In this document: one piece after another, positions 43,243 to 52,391 of the stretch
Position numbering within the stretch: position 1 is the first letter of the stretch
How the letters are laid out: each line of letters starts with the position of its first letter
DNA from: CAYUNE01 sp964446115
Lineage (GTDB): Bacteria > Desulfobacterota > Desulfobulbia > Desulfobulbales > Desulfobulbaceae
Reading direction: 5' to 3'
DNA: 64,000 nt
Assembly: GCA_964446115.1 (NCBI GenBank)
Contig: CAYUNE010000011.1
Location: forward strand, 1 to 64,000
Made by a program: the position numbers and the translations under genes
Notes under the pieces: generated by a model
The model's input: only the letters and a program-made list of their open reading frames with translations
The model's database searches: none
Told to the model about the DNA's origin: nothing

Positions 43243-44286
43243 TCAGCCGGCCGGATAGCCCTTGCGGCGGCTTCTGCCCCGCAGAAGCATAGTGGCGGCC
43301 AGGCCGGGCACCAGGAGCAGGATGGTGGCCGGTTCCGGAAGCGGTTGCAGGGATACGGCCTGGACAATGGCGCTGTGTCCGGCCTCGGTGGGGTGGATAC
43401 CGTCCCAGAAAAATGTTGCGTCGGCATCGGCCAGGCAGTCGGGATTAACGGCACAGGCATTGCTGATATCTTCAAAGCCGGTGGCGCCGGGATGGCTGAC
43501 GGTATAGTTGATCAGGCCGAATGTATCGAAATCGATGAGATTGATATTCAGTGTCTTCTGCAGGGAAGCCAACATTGTCCCGGCTTCGGCATTGAACCCG
43601 GCGGTCATGGTGCCGACCAGTGACGAGGCCTGGGGTCCGGCGGCGAGGATGGCCGGAGTTTTACCGATATCCGGTATGTTCGGTACCAGGATGTTTTTTG
43701 CCCCTTCAGCGGCGAGCGCTTCGATACTGGCGGCAAGGCTGTCGACGTAGGCGCTGATGAAGGGGAAAGCTGCCTGGGCGTCGCCGCTGGTCAGAACGGC
43801 AACCGCCGCATCCCTGGCATCGTTGCCGCCGCCCCAAACCGAGTAGAGGGCATCGGCAGGGGCATCGGGGCCGGTGGTGATATCGATCTCATTGAGAAAC
43901 ATCCCCACCTGTTCCCGGACACTGGGCGGTGTCGAGGGATTGCCGCTGGGCGCCATGCGCGCGCCGCCAAAGGCATAGTCGTTGCCGCCCGCAAGGGAAG
44001 GGGTCAGGTCAAGTCCCAGCTTGTCGGCAAGCTGTTCAACCCAGGTTCTGCCGTTGGAAAGTGCCGGCAGCAGGTCGGTGCCGCGGTCATAAGGGAGCGA
44101 TGGAATAAAGTCGTTGCCGCTGATGGGAGTCGGGGTGGTATCTCCCAGCACCAGATAAAGGTTGCCGTTATCGGACAAGCTGTCGCCGAAGACAAAGATA
44201 TCGGAAAAAGGGGCCGCCTGCCCGGACAGTGGAAGGGAGAAAAGGAAAATCGCCAAAAGGAGAGCTCTGAAATACGCGCCTGTCAT
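43243..44286 (-). CDS. GDSL/SGNH-family hydrolase with PEP-CTERM sorting tail
   Basis: The 347-residue product has a signal peptide (FRALLLAIFLFSLPLSGQAA), the catalytic serine block FVFGDSLSDNGN, a GGARMA and WGGGNDARD block, and FFWDGIHPTEAGH with the catalytic Asp and His. It ends PLPEPATILLLVPGLAATMLLRGRSRRKG, a PEP-CTERM signal: PEP motif, hydrophobic helix, arginine cluster. Such proteins are processed by an exosortase, which must be encoded elsewhere. It probably cleaves an ester on an extracellular lipid or polysaccharide. ATG 44286 has GGAG just upstream (GTG 44298 is the alternative). Confidence 0.88.
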   Translation of the reverse strand: MTGAYFRALLLAIFLFSLPLSGQAAPFSDIFVFGDSLSDNGNLYLVLGDTTPTPISGNDFIPSLPYDRGTDLLPALSNGRTWVEQLADKLGLDLTPSLAGGNDYAFGGARMAPSGNPSTPPSVREQVGMFLNEIDITTGPDAPADALYSVWGGGNDARDAAVAVLTSGDAQAAFPFISAYVDSLAASIEALAAEGAKNILVPNIPDIGKTPAILAAGPQASSLVGTMTAGFNAEAGTMLASLQKTLNINLIDFDTFGLINYTVSHPGATGFEDISNACAVNPDCLADADATFFWDGIHPTEAGHSAIVQAVSLQPLPEPATILLLVPGLAATMLLRGRSRRKGYPAG

Positions 44287-44331
44287 GGTTTGCTCCACGG
44301 AATATGCACTGATTTTTTCTCTGTATAAATT

Positions 44332-44360
44332 TTTGTACTTAATCTAGACAACAATGTCAA
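44332..44360 (-). promoter_or_regulatory. Promoter of the PEP-CTERM hydrolase gene
   Basis: On the minus strand TTGACA (44360-44355) and TACAAA (44337-44332) are 17 bases apart, about 45 bp before the chosen start. The -35 is perfect. Confidence 0.6.
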
Positions 44361-44458
44361 GAAAATGACACATGTTTTGTTTATTTTTTTGAAAAATTCG
44401 CACAGATAAGCAGATAGTAATCAAATTAAAAAAAATTGTACTTTCTTTTGCCGTGGGT

Positions 44459-44488
44459 TTGACTTCCACTTTGCATCTACTCTATAAT
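44459..44488 (+). promoter_or_regulatory. Strong sigma-70-type promoter for the riboswitch-cytochrome unit
   Basis: TTGACT at 44459-44464 and a perfect TATAAT at 44483-44488 are separated by 18 bases. Transcription would start near 44495, just before the riboswitch. Confidence 0.75.
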
Positions 44489-44496
44489 TAAAATAG

Positions 44497-44577
44497 GTAA
44501 GCAAGTTGAGCCAAACCTGCCGCAAGACAGGGACGGAAAGTTACGGGTCCGCCTCATGGTGGATAGCCGGGCTGCCT
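44497..44577 (+). promoter_or_regulatory. Cyclic-di-GMP-I (GEMM-I) riboswitch
   Basis: The sequence reads in order as the GEMM-I consensus: CCAAACC, a small hairpin with a GNRA-like GCAA loop (CTGCC-GCAA-GACAG), GGGACGGAAAG, a second hairpin (GGGTCC...GGT), and GGATAGCCGGGCTGCC. GEMM-I RNAs bind c-di-GMP, and some Geobacter variants bind cGAMP. By eye, the base aligned with ligand-specificity position G20 (two bases before CAAACC) is G, which favours c-di-GMP. The 3' end shares bases with the terminator at 44565-44601, so ligand binding should alter termination. Confidence 0.88.
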
Positions 44578-44601
44578 TGATCAAGGTGTCCGGCTTTTTT
44601 T
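44565..44601 (+). terminator. Riboswitch expression-platform terminator
   Basis: AGCCGG at 44565-44570 can pair with CCGGCT at 44590-44595, with an inner stem CCTTGA/TCAAGG, followed by seven T (44595-44601). The left arm is part of the conserved 3' end of the riboswitch, so aptamer and terminator are mutually exclusive. This implies that c-di-GMP favours read-through into the cytochrome gene. Confidence 0.85.
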
Positions 44602-44824
44602 ATTCCCAGCCACACATTCCATTCACGCTTTTTTTATATCACCCATATTTCAATTTCCTGGTTTGTTCATATAGTTATGGTTTGTAGACAATAAAATTTC
44701 AATCAAAGAAAAGGAGGTGTTGGTCTCAACTGGACAAGGTGAAGTGAAAGTGAACTAAGGAAAATCCTTGGCGTCGGAAGACGTGCATCAAAAACAGTGG
44801 AAACTCTGTAAAAGGAGGATAAAA

Positions 44825-47800
44825 TTGCAGAAAAAAAGCTATCTCAGCAGAAACCTGTCATGCCTTGCCGCCGGCGTGCTTCTGATGGCCGCGGCTCCGG
44901 CCCGCTCCGCCCCGCCGGATAGACATGACTATGCCCTGCGATCCCGGGATGGGGTGCGCATCAACCAGCAACTGGACATGGACGATACCATCACCATGGC
45001 AAACGGTGCCCTTTACGCAGCCGGGCCCGCCTACAGCCCCAAGGCCACCTGCGGCTCCTGCCATGACTACGAGGCCATTACCAAGGCTTACCACTTCCGC
45101 GAGGGAACCGGACCCAATGGCGAGGGATTGTCCGACCACTGGTCTGACGAAAACAAGGATGGAGAACCTTACAAATACCTTGCCAATGCCTACGGCCACC
45201 TGCTCAGCGCCGGTCAGTATGGTGCCTGGTGACCGCCCTCCTACCGCCAGTTGGCGGCTAAGGAGAGCCGGGGATCCAAAGACGACCCCATCAATACCGA
45301 AGGAAAACCGTCCTGGTTCGACATGGGAACGGCGGATGAGCTTGCAACCTGTAATTCCTGCCATATCGGCGGCGGGCCCACCGAGGGGATTGTCCAGGCC
45401 GACGGGACGGTCATTCCTTATGACGACCCGGGGCTGTCACCGACGCACAGCTATGACAGAGACTTTTACTCTTATGATGCCGATGCCACGGTTCGCGCCT
45501 ATTACGGCGGCGATACCATCGCGGAATCGGTAGCTGCGGCCGGCGAACCCACGCCCCATGACTGGAGCAAGTCGGGGGTCATGGAGGCGGATTGTCTCAT
45601 GTGTCACATCGATCCGGAGACCCCGGCGGCGCTCATGGCCGCAGACGGGTTGAGAACCGATCCTAACCGGCCCCGCCTCATGGTCTTTGCCGAGCGCAAC
45701 GAGGCCGGCGAAGTGGTGAAAATCTCCATGGGTACGCCGCTGCACACCGGGCTTGTCAATGAGAGCGCCATGCCTTACACCAACGATCTCCAGCGCATGG
45801 GAAGGCCCACGCCGATGATGGCCCTAACCAGGCTGCCTGCCGAGAACGTCGGTGAAATGATGGAGATGTGGACAAACGGTCTGAAACAGATCGAGGAAAA
45901 CAACATCGCCACCGGAAAAACGCGGCTTCCCTATGCCCTCTATGGACAAAATGTCGCAAAAATCTGGGATATGAACGGCATTCGCGCCGAATACTGTGCC
46001 AACCCCGCCGGGCCCGCCGACGAGATGGCCCGTCTCATGGCCAATCAGGATGCCATCAACAATCTCTTCGCCGGTTTTCTCGACTACCTGATCGGCAACG
46101 GTTTTCTCCCGGAGAATGCCGACATGGAGATGATGATGGACATGTTCTTCAACGATTTCATCTATGCCTACAAGATCAAGAACAGCATGGATCCCAATGA
46201 AGGCCTCATGCCGATTCCCATCGGGCTGCGCGCCTATGACCAGGGCCGGTTCTACACCGACTGGGACAACCCCAACGCCTCGGTGCGCGATTATGTGCGG
46301 GCGCCGCTGGTCGAGGGTCAGGGCGTTCCCTATTCCGGCCGGGTGGGACTTGCCTGGCAGGCGACCATGTACGGCATGGGCCTGGCCATGCAGGGAGATC
46401 CAACCTATATCGACCCTGCCAGCGGTCAGGTCATGGCCGACAAGGTGGTTGCCGATTATCAGTCCGGCGTCATCCCCGAGGAAAATATCAAGATGGTGCT
46501 GCGTGATTACCTGCCCAACTTTTTCAATGTCATGCCCACGGCCGAGCTCATGGGTCTTGACCTTGACCAGGATGGGTCGCCCCTTGCCTATGTTCAGCTG
46601 GTCAAGGACGAGGAAAGCGGCGAGTGGACGGCCAAGACCTATTGGGAGGTTGATGAGATCAGCCACCGTTCCGTCCATCAGCAGGTCTTCGGCGGCGGCA
46701 ACGATGCCAATGATCCCCGCTGGGTCAAGGTCTGCGGCGAGTGTCATGTGATGACCCATGACAACGGCAACAGCGAAGTGGATGTGGTTCGCCTCTACAA
46801 TCTGGGAATGAAGGCGGATTTCGTGAAAAACGGCCAGTTCGTCAATCTGACTTCCGACCGCGAGGCTGCCGGCTACGATGTCCACATGTCCGAAGGAGCG
46901 CTCAGTTGCGGATCCTGCCATTTTGCCCAGGCGGGCCACCACGTGACCAAGGATCTCGAAAAGCTGCACAACTTCCTCAAGGGAACCGATACCGCCCACA
47001 TGGTGCGTAACGATCTGGACAACAACTACCGTCCCAAGACCTGCGAGAGTTGTCATCTGGCCGGCAAGGATCCGGGAGCTGCCGATCCAACCGGGGCCCA
47101 CAAGGCCAGGTTTGGTGAATATGCCGCCCGGCACATCGAGAACATCGCCTGCCAGACCTGTCACGTGCCCTTTAAGAAGAGCTGGCGTTTCAGGGCGTTC
47201 GACGACACCCTGGGCTACTACGGCAACTTTGATAACCGCATGGGCTACAATGTCCTTCCCGGCGGCGACTTCAAGCTGATGGCCTTTCCCGGAGAATATG
47301 CCATCAGCCCGGTGTACGGAACTTCGCCGGGATACGGTATCCCCCATTTCAATATGCTGGCCCAGCATATTGATGCAGATGGCAAGGGAACGGTTCCAAT
47401 GGACTATGTCAGTGAAATGGTAGATTATTTTCATCTGACCAAGTCCGGGGATCCGGGACGCATCGTCAACGGTATGCCCACCAACCCCGGATTCGATTTC
47501 TGGAAATATTTCTACCAGATGGGTCTGAACATGCGGCAGGCGGCCGGAATACCCCTCAGCTATGATCCCACCTGGGATAACGAGGTCTTCCCGCCGCTCT
47601 ACTGGGCAAACGGCCAGAACGGCTATCCCCAGGTCGTCATCGGTAATCCCATCACCATCATGACCTGGGTGGATGCCAATCCCGATAACGGCGAGCATGA
47701 CATGAGCGGGCTTCCCTACGGCGGCGCCAAGATTCTCTACCTGCGTGAGATCATGGCTGCCATCGAGGATTACCAGGCCCCGACCATGCTGGGCGCCAAT

Positions 47801-48931
47801 CCCATGGACCTGGCAACGATTCCGCCCAACGATGCCAACTGGGCCCGGAATCCCATGGTGGGCAAGGTTATCCTGAAGGATTCCGGCTACGTGATCTTTG
47901 ACCATACCGGTGACATGTATCCGGATATCTGGTATACCGAGGATGTTCGCGCCATGCAGGAGGCCCTGGTCAAGGTGCTGAAGGCCGAGGGCGTGGTCAA
48001 TCCCATGCCCATGATCTTCATGGCCGCTCACTATTTCTCCGATTCCCACGGCGTTCAGCCCAAGGAAAAGGCCCTGGGCGCTACCTCCTGTACCGATTGT
48101 CACGGCGAGTACAACGAGGTGACCGGGCATTTTGAAACCGATCCGGGAACCCCGGGTGCCTACCGGACCACCGATCGGTTGATCAACTTCCTGCCCTGGG
48201 CACCCCCCTGGTTTGCCGAGGAAAACAGGGCGCTTGCCTTCAATCATGAAAGCGGCCGGATGGAGCCCACCGGCAACAGCGGTACCGACGGGAAGGGTGC
48301 TCTGTTTATCGTTGACGGCGAGGTGGATTACATCAAGCCCGTCAGCGGCAATGGTCTGCACTTTCTCGGGGCAAAGGCCGAGGAGGTCCTGGAGCTCTCC
48401 AAGCATCATGCGGAGCATCTCTTTTATCTGCACGGTGAGGAAACCGTCAAGGGTGCCGAACTGCCCGGTATCAACCAGCGCTATCTGACTCCGGAGGAAA
48501 AGGAGACAACCTATGTCAAGCAGATAGCCAATGGTCCCCGCGACCGGCTGGTCACCATGTTCGTTCCCGAGCATCTGAAGCCGGAACTGACGGAGATGGG
48601 CATGCCGCAGTTTATCCAGGAGATCACCTTTGCAGACAGAGACGGCAAAACCGTTACTGCCGAGGGATACGTGCTTCGGGTGGGCCTGCATCACGAAAGC
48701 GATGAGGCGATGTTCGTCTCCATGCCGGTGATCAAGGGAGCCCCCAACCGTACCTGGCCCATTATCCTCAAGCAGGATGAAATAGGCCTTCCCTGGCGCC
48801 CGGTCAACTCCTGCGAAGGCAGAGAGGCCCGGATCATCGGTGCATTTGCCGATTATGCCAAGGTCAAGCTTTGGGGCGGTTCCGGCCGCTATGCCCTGGT
48901 GTACGCCAACGGCAGGAGGTGCAGGAACTAG
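44825..48931 (+). CDS. Octaheme c-type cytochrome with an in-frame TGA, probable selenocysteine
   Basis: Read through the TGA at 45230-45232, this gives a 1,368-residue exported protein with signal peptide cleaved near ARSA. Eight CXXCH heme sites begin at C76, C176, C257, C637, C695, C740, C776 and C1089. The TGA is codon 136, between the first two hemes, in GQYGAW-TGA-PPSYRQL. No other stop occurs, the frame is the same on both sides, and codon use is continuous. A SECIS-like stem-loop follows at once, so selenocysteine is the likeliest reading; a nonsense mutation of TGG or TGC is the alternative. TTG 44825 is chosen for AGGAGG six bases upstream; an in-frame TTG at 44768 lacks one. No lipobox is evident. 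It likely carries electrons in the periplasm or to the outside. No selA, selB, selC or selD is in the window. Confidence 0.8.
45230..45265 (+). promoter_or_regulatory. Putative bacterial SECIS element directing UGA as selenocysteine
   Basis: After the UGA (45230-45232), CTCCT (45238-45242) pairs with AGGAG (45261-45265) and CCGCC (45244-45248) with GGCGG (45253-45257), closing a 4-base loop AGUU (45249-45252). The upper stem is five GC pairs. The loop begins 16 bases after the UGA and has G at its second position followed by U, which meets the published bacterial SECIS rules as I remember them (distance 16-37, G within the first two loop bases). Confidence 0.7.
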
Positions 48932-48990
48932 CCTCCGTGCCTGAACCGTGAAAACACCACCGGCTCTCTTGTCTGCCGGCTGGTACTGGA

Positions 48991-49027
48991 AACCGGGCTC
49001 CCCCGTTACCGGGCAGCCCGGTTTTTT
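48991..49027 (+). terminator. Rho-independent terminator after the cytochrome gene
   Basis: AACCGGGCT at 48991-48999 pairs perfectly with AGCCCGGTT at 49015-49023, and six T end at 49027. It marks the cytochrome as a single-gene unit under the riboswitch. Confidence 0.9.
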
Positions 49028-49185
49028 CATGGAAAATTCACCTTGCCGGTGCCTGCGGGAGGTTGTGAGGGACGGCAACATATTGATGTTTTTACGGAGT
49101 TATGGTGTGACTTCCGGGGCGTCATCGGGTAATCTAGAAGTTGATAACCAACTCCTGTATCCCTGTTCCCACACACCCAGCCATC

Positions 49186-49698
49186 ATGCACAAGAAATGC
49201 GAGTTTTGCGGCAGTACCACCCGGATCGTCCGTACTTACAGGCACGCCACCTGCCGCCGCTGCCGACGTGTCCTCTATGTTGTCAAGAATCATCCCGCCA
49301 CCGTGGAAAAGGCCTGGCCCATGTTCCATGATTACGCCATTCTGCCGGAGGCACGGCAGATCAAGATCCCCTGGAAGAGCGATCTGCCCGAGGAGCTCTT
49401 CGGCAAACGCTACAAGACCATGGACCGGGAGGCCAATTCCTGGTACCTGGTGGTGACGGAGTATGGCAACAAGCCGGTGGAGGTTTTTGCCTCCACTGCC
49501 ATGGATAACGATTTCGACCTGCAGTCGCGCATTGCCAATCTCACTGCCCTGACCCGACTTGTTTCCCTGATTCTTCGGCATATTTTTTTAGGGGAACGGC
49601 TGACCTTTGCCAAGGTGAGAAACCAGCTCCGCCGCAGCTCCAGGCAAAAAAACGACCTGCCGGATATGTTGCGCAAGGTGCTGGGGAATTACAAATAG
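49186..49698 (+). CDS. Zinc-ribbon protein with TSCPD-like domain
   Basis: The 170-residue product has an N-terminal zinc ribbon (CEFCGS and CRRCRR) and a C-terminal half that resembles the TSCPD domain found at the end of B12-dependent ribonucleotide reductases: YLVVTEYGNKPVEVFASTAMD, then SRIANLTALTRLVSLILRH and a basic tail. A stand-alone copy with its own zinc ribbon is unusual, and the function is unknown; a nucleotide- or reductase-related role is only a guess. ATG 49186 is preferred because it opens the zinc ribbon (MHKKCEFCG); a TTG at 49141 adds 15 residues. It lies alone between the cytochrome terminator and the secretion-locus promoter. Confidence 0.6.
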   Translation: MHKKCEFCGSTTRIVRTYRHATCRRCRRVLYVVKNHPATVEKAWPMFHDYAILPEARQIKIPWKSDLPEELFGKRYKTMDREANSWYLVVTEYGNKPVEVFASTAMDNDFDLQSRIANLTALTRLVSLILRHIFLGERLTFAKVRNQLRRSSRQKNDLPDMLRKVLGNYK

Positions 49699-49751
49699 GA
49701 CCAGGGCGCGAAAACAGGTTGATTTTTTCCCGGCAGACCAGAGTTTGTGGT

Positions 49752-49780
49752 TGCCGTTTTAAATGGAAAATTCTATAATT
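49752..49780 (+). promoter_or_regulatory. Promoter of the type II secretion locus
   Basis: TTGCCG at 49752-49757 and a perfect TATAAT at 49775-49780 are 17 bases apart, 64 bp before the ATG at 49845. All gsp genes up to 62915 follow on the same strand with few gaps. Confidence 0.65.
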
Positions 49781-49844
49781 ACCAGTTTGCTTCTCACACT
49801 GAGAATGAAGCTGTCATGACCATATCCCGAACCTGGAGGAAATC

Positions 49845-52391
49845 ATGATCCGTGGATATCTGAAACACTGTTTCGCCTCTTTGGCGGTTCTCCTGCTTCT
49901 GGCGAGTCCCGTCCGCCTCCGGACTGCCGGAGCCGAAGTGCTGGACACCGCATTCGGCGAGAACGGTCAGGTGGTTACCGCCCTGGGACCGGTGAGCGAC
50001 CGTGCCTATGACGTGGCCATTCAGGCCGACGGCAAGATTGTTGTGGCCGGTTCTTCATCGACGACCGCAGACCTCGATTTCGCCCTGGCCCGTTACACGG
50101 CCGATGGCGCCCTTGATACCGCTTTCAACAACGACGGACAGGTGATCACCGCGGTGGGCGGCGAGGATGACGAGGCCCGGGCCGTGATCGTCCTCGACGA
50201 CGGACGCATCGTGGCCGGCGGCTACAGCTGGAACGGGGCGGATCGTGACTTCGCTCTGGTCCGCTACCTGCCGGACGGCAGCCTGGATCCCGGGTTCGGG
50301 CTCAACGGTATGCGCACGGACAGTGTCGGCAATCAGGATGACGAGATCGTCTCCCTGGTCGCCAGGGAGGACGGCGGTATCATTGCCGCCGGTTATTCCA
50401 CCGGTACCGGCGGTAAAATACTCATCCTTGCCGCCTACCTGCCGGACGGCACTCCCGATCCCGATTTTGGAGAAAACGGTATCGTCTACAGTGCCGTGGG
50501 CGAGAGTGCTCAGGCCACGGGTCTTACCCTGTTGGCTGACGGCAAATTGCTGGTGGGAGGTATTTTCAGCGAAGGCGATCGCCGGCATGTCATGGTGCTG
50601 CGTTATCTTGAAAACGGCAGCCTGGATGAATCCTTCGGCAGCGGCGGCATAGCCGTCGTCCCCGAGGCAACTCCCGATTCCAGTGGTTACGGCCTTGAGG
50701 TGGAGGAAAACGGCTCCATCCTCCTTGTCGGTGCCGTGGAGATCGACGGCAACCGTGATGTTGCCCTTTTCCGCTTCACCCCCGACGGAGAGGTGGATGA
50801 GGGTTTTGGTTATCACGGAGTGGTTGTTGCCGGTATCGGTCCGGAGGATGACGTGGGCTACGATGTCAAGGCACTTGACGATTCCCTGGTGGTTGCCGGC
50901 TTCACCACCGAGGAAGGGGTGCGTCGTTTCCTCAGGCTGGAATATGTCTGGGCCGGAAATCATTCCAGAATCGCCGAAATCACGGCATCCACGGTGGAAT
51001 TTGGTCCCGGGGACGAGGAGAGCCGCAGCATGGCCGTGCAGGCCGACGGCAAGGTTGTGGGAGTGGGATTCAGCCGGGACGGCGTGGGCAGCAGATTCGC
51101 CCTGGCCCGTTATGGAGACGCCGTTGTTGCCGGAGCAGCCGAGAAATCATCAACGGGCGGTGACGACGGCGAGGAAAAACCCTTTATCATCACCACACCG
51201 GTGAGCGGCCTGACACGTAACTCCGTACTCAGCGGCGGTACAATCACCCAGCAGCCGGGAATCACCTATGAACTGCGCGGCGTGGTCGTGGGAATTGCTC
51301 CCTACCCGGTGTATAAGGCCGGAGATGCCGAGGGATCTGGGGGCGCCACTCCCCTTTGCCGGGCAACCGGCGACAGCTCTTCCTCCGCCTCATCCACCCC
51401 TGTTACCAACAGCACCGTCAAAGCGACGGGAGGGAGCTGGCCTGAAACCAATCCCGGCCTGGGTGCGTGTCACACCGAAGACGGCTCCGGTGCCGGTCGC
51501 TACGGTTCACAGATTTCCGGTCTGAAGATCGGCACCCGCTATTATCTGCGTGCCTATGCCCGCACCGCCGACGGCGATATCCATTACGGCAACCAGATCA
51601 GCTTTTCCACCGCCGATGCCTGTTTCATCGCCACCGCCGCCTACGGCTCCCTCCTTGATCCGCATGTTTCCATACTCCGCCTGTTCCGGGATCGCTACCT
51701 GCTGACCAATGGCCCCGGACGGCTGCTGGTGCGCTCCTATTATCGCCACTCGCCCCCCCTGGCCGAGCTTGTGGCGGCTCATCCGCTTTTGCGGCTACTG
51801 GTGCGTTTGCTGCTTGTGCCCTTTATCGTCCTGGGATCGCTTTTTCTCTTCAACGCCGTGGCCGGCCTATTTGCCCTTGCGGCCCTGTTCTTTGCCGGTG
51901 CGGCCGCCATCCGGATCATGTATCGCCGGACGGCTTGGGGGAGGCGACCACTTGCGGCGGCGGGTGATCAGCGGGGCTTTACCCTCATCGAGCTCATGGT
52001 GGTCCTGGTCATTATCGGCCTGTTGGCCGGGCTCATCGGTCCCCGTATCGTCGGCCGCACCGATGAGGCGAGGCGGACCAAGACCGAAGTGCAGGTGCAG
52101 AACTTCATCACCGCCCTGCAGCTCTACAAGATAGATAACGGCACATATCCCTCAACGGAGCAGGGACTGCAGGCCCTGGTCGAAGCACCCACCGTCGGCA
52201 ACCTGCCTCCGCACTGGCGGCAGGGTGGCTATCTGGAGAAGGGCAAGATTCCCCAGGACGCCTGGGGAAACGACTTTATCTATCTCAGCCCCGGCCTGCA
52301 TGGGGATTTCGATATCATGTCCTACGGGGCGGACGGAGAACCGGGGGGTGAAGGCAAGGCCAAGGATATAACCAGCTGGGAAATTGAGTAG
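49845..52391 (+). CDS. gspG: Delta-60-repeat beta-propeller / CFI-box protein fused in frame to type II secretion pseudopilin GspG
   Basis: The 848-residue frame has a signal peptide, then about seven delta-60 repeats (LARYTADGALDTAFNNDG-type, residues ~35-425) that should form a beta-propeller. A linker follows, then a CFIATAAYGS box at Cys593 with the typical DPHVSILRLFRDRYL segment, and a hydrophobic stretch at about 650-690. It continues without a stop into QRGFTLIELMVV, the class III leader of GspG (cleavage after Gly711), and a normal 137-residue mature major pseudopilin with the calcium-loop-type C-terminus. Either this is a polyprotein cut by prepilin peptidase, or GspG is started internally: ATG 51918 is in frame and gives a normal 19-residue leader (MYRRTAWGRRP...), though without a visible ribosome binding site. 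gspH to gspE follow. Confidence 0.8.
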   Translation: MIRGYLKHCFASLAVLLLLASPVRLRTAGAEVLDTAFGENGQVVTALGPVSDRAYDVAIQADGKIVVAGSSSTTADLDFALARYTADGALDTAFNNDGQVITAVGGEDDEARAVIVLDDGRIVAGGYSWNGADRDFALVRYLPDGSLDPGFGLNGMRTDSVGNQDDEIVSLVAREDGGIIAAGYSTGTGGKILILAAYLPDGTPDPDFGENGIVYSAVGESAQATGLTLLADGKLLVGGIFSEGDRRHVMVLRYLENGSLDESFGSGGIAVVPEATPDSSGYGLEVEENGSILLVGAVEIDGNRDVALFRFTPDGEVDEGFGYHGVVVAGIGPEDDVGYDVKALDDSLVVAGFTTEEGVRRFLRLEYVWAGNHSRIAEITASTVEFGPGDEESRSMAVQADGKVVGVGFSRDGVGSRFALARYGDAVVAGAAEKSSTGGDDGEEKPFIITTPVSGLTRNSVLSGGTITQQPGITYELRGVVVGIAPYPVYKAGDAEGSGGATPLCRATGDSSSSASSTPVTNSTVKATGGSWPETNPGLGACHTEDGSGAGRYGSQISGLKIGTRYYLRAYARTADGDIHYGNQISFSTADACFIATAAYGSLLDPHVSILRLFRDRYLLTNGPGRLLVRSYYRHSPPLAELVAAHPLLRLLVRLLLVPFIVLGSLFLFNAVAGLFALAALFFAGAAAIRIMYRRTAWGRRPLAAAGDQRGFTLIELMVVLVIIGLLAGLIGPRIVGRTDEARRTKTEVQVQNFITALQLYKIDNGTYPSTEQGLQALVEAPTVGNLPPHWRQGGYLEKGKIPQDAWGNDFIYLSPGLHGDFDIMSYGADGEPGGEGKAKDITSWEIE

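Noticed and set aside
44768..45232. A separate small monoheme cytochrome ending at the TGA
   Set aside because: The frame continues unchanged past the TGA with more heme motifs and a SECIS-like hairpin, and the downstream part alone would lack a signal peptide and ribosome binding site.
45824..49081. 1,085-codon open frame on the minus strand
   Set aside because: It is antisense to the octaheme cytochrome; its composition is the shadow of GC-rich codons and it has no recognisable domain or ribosome binding site.
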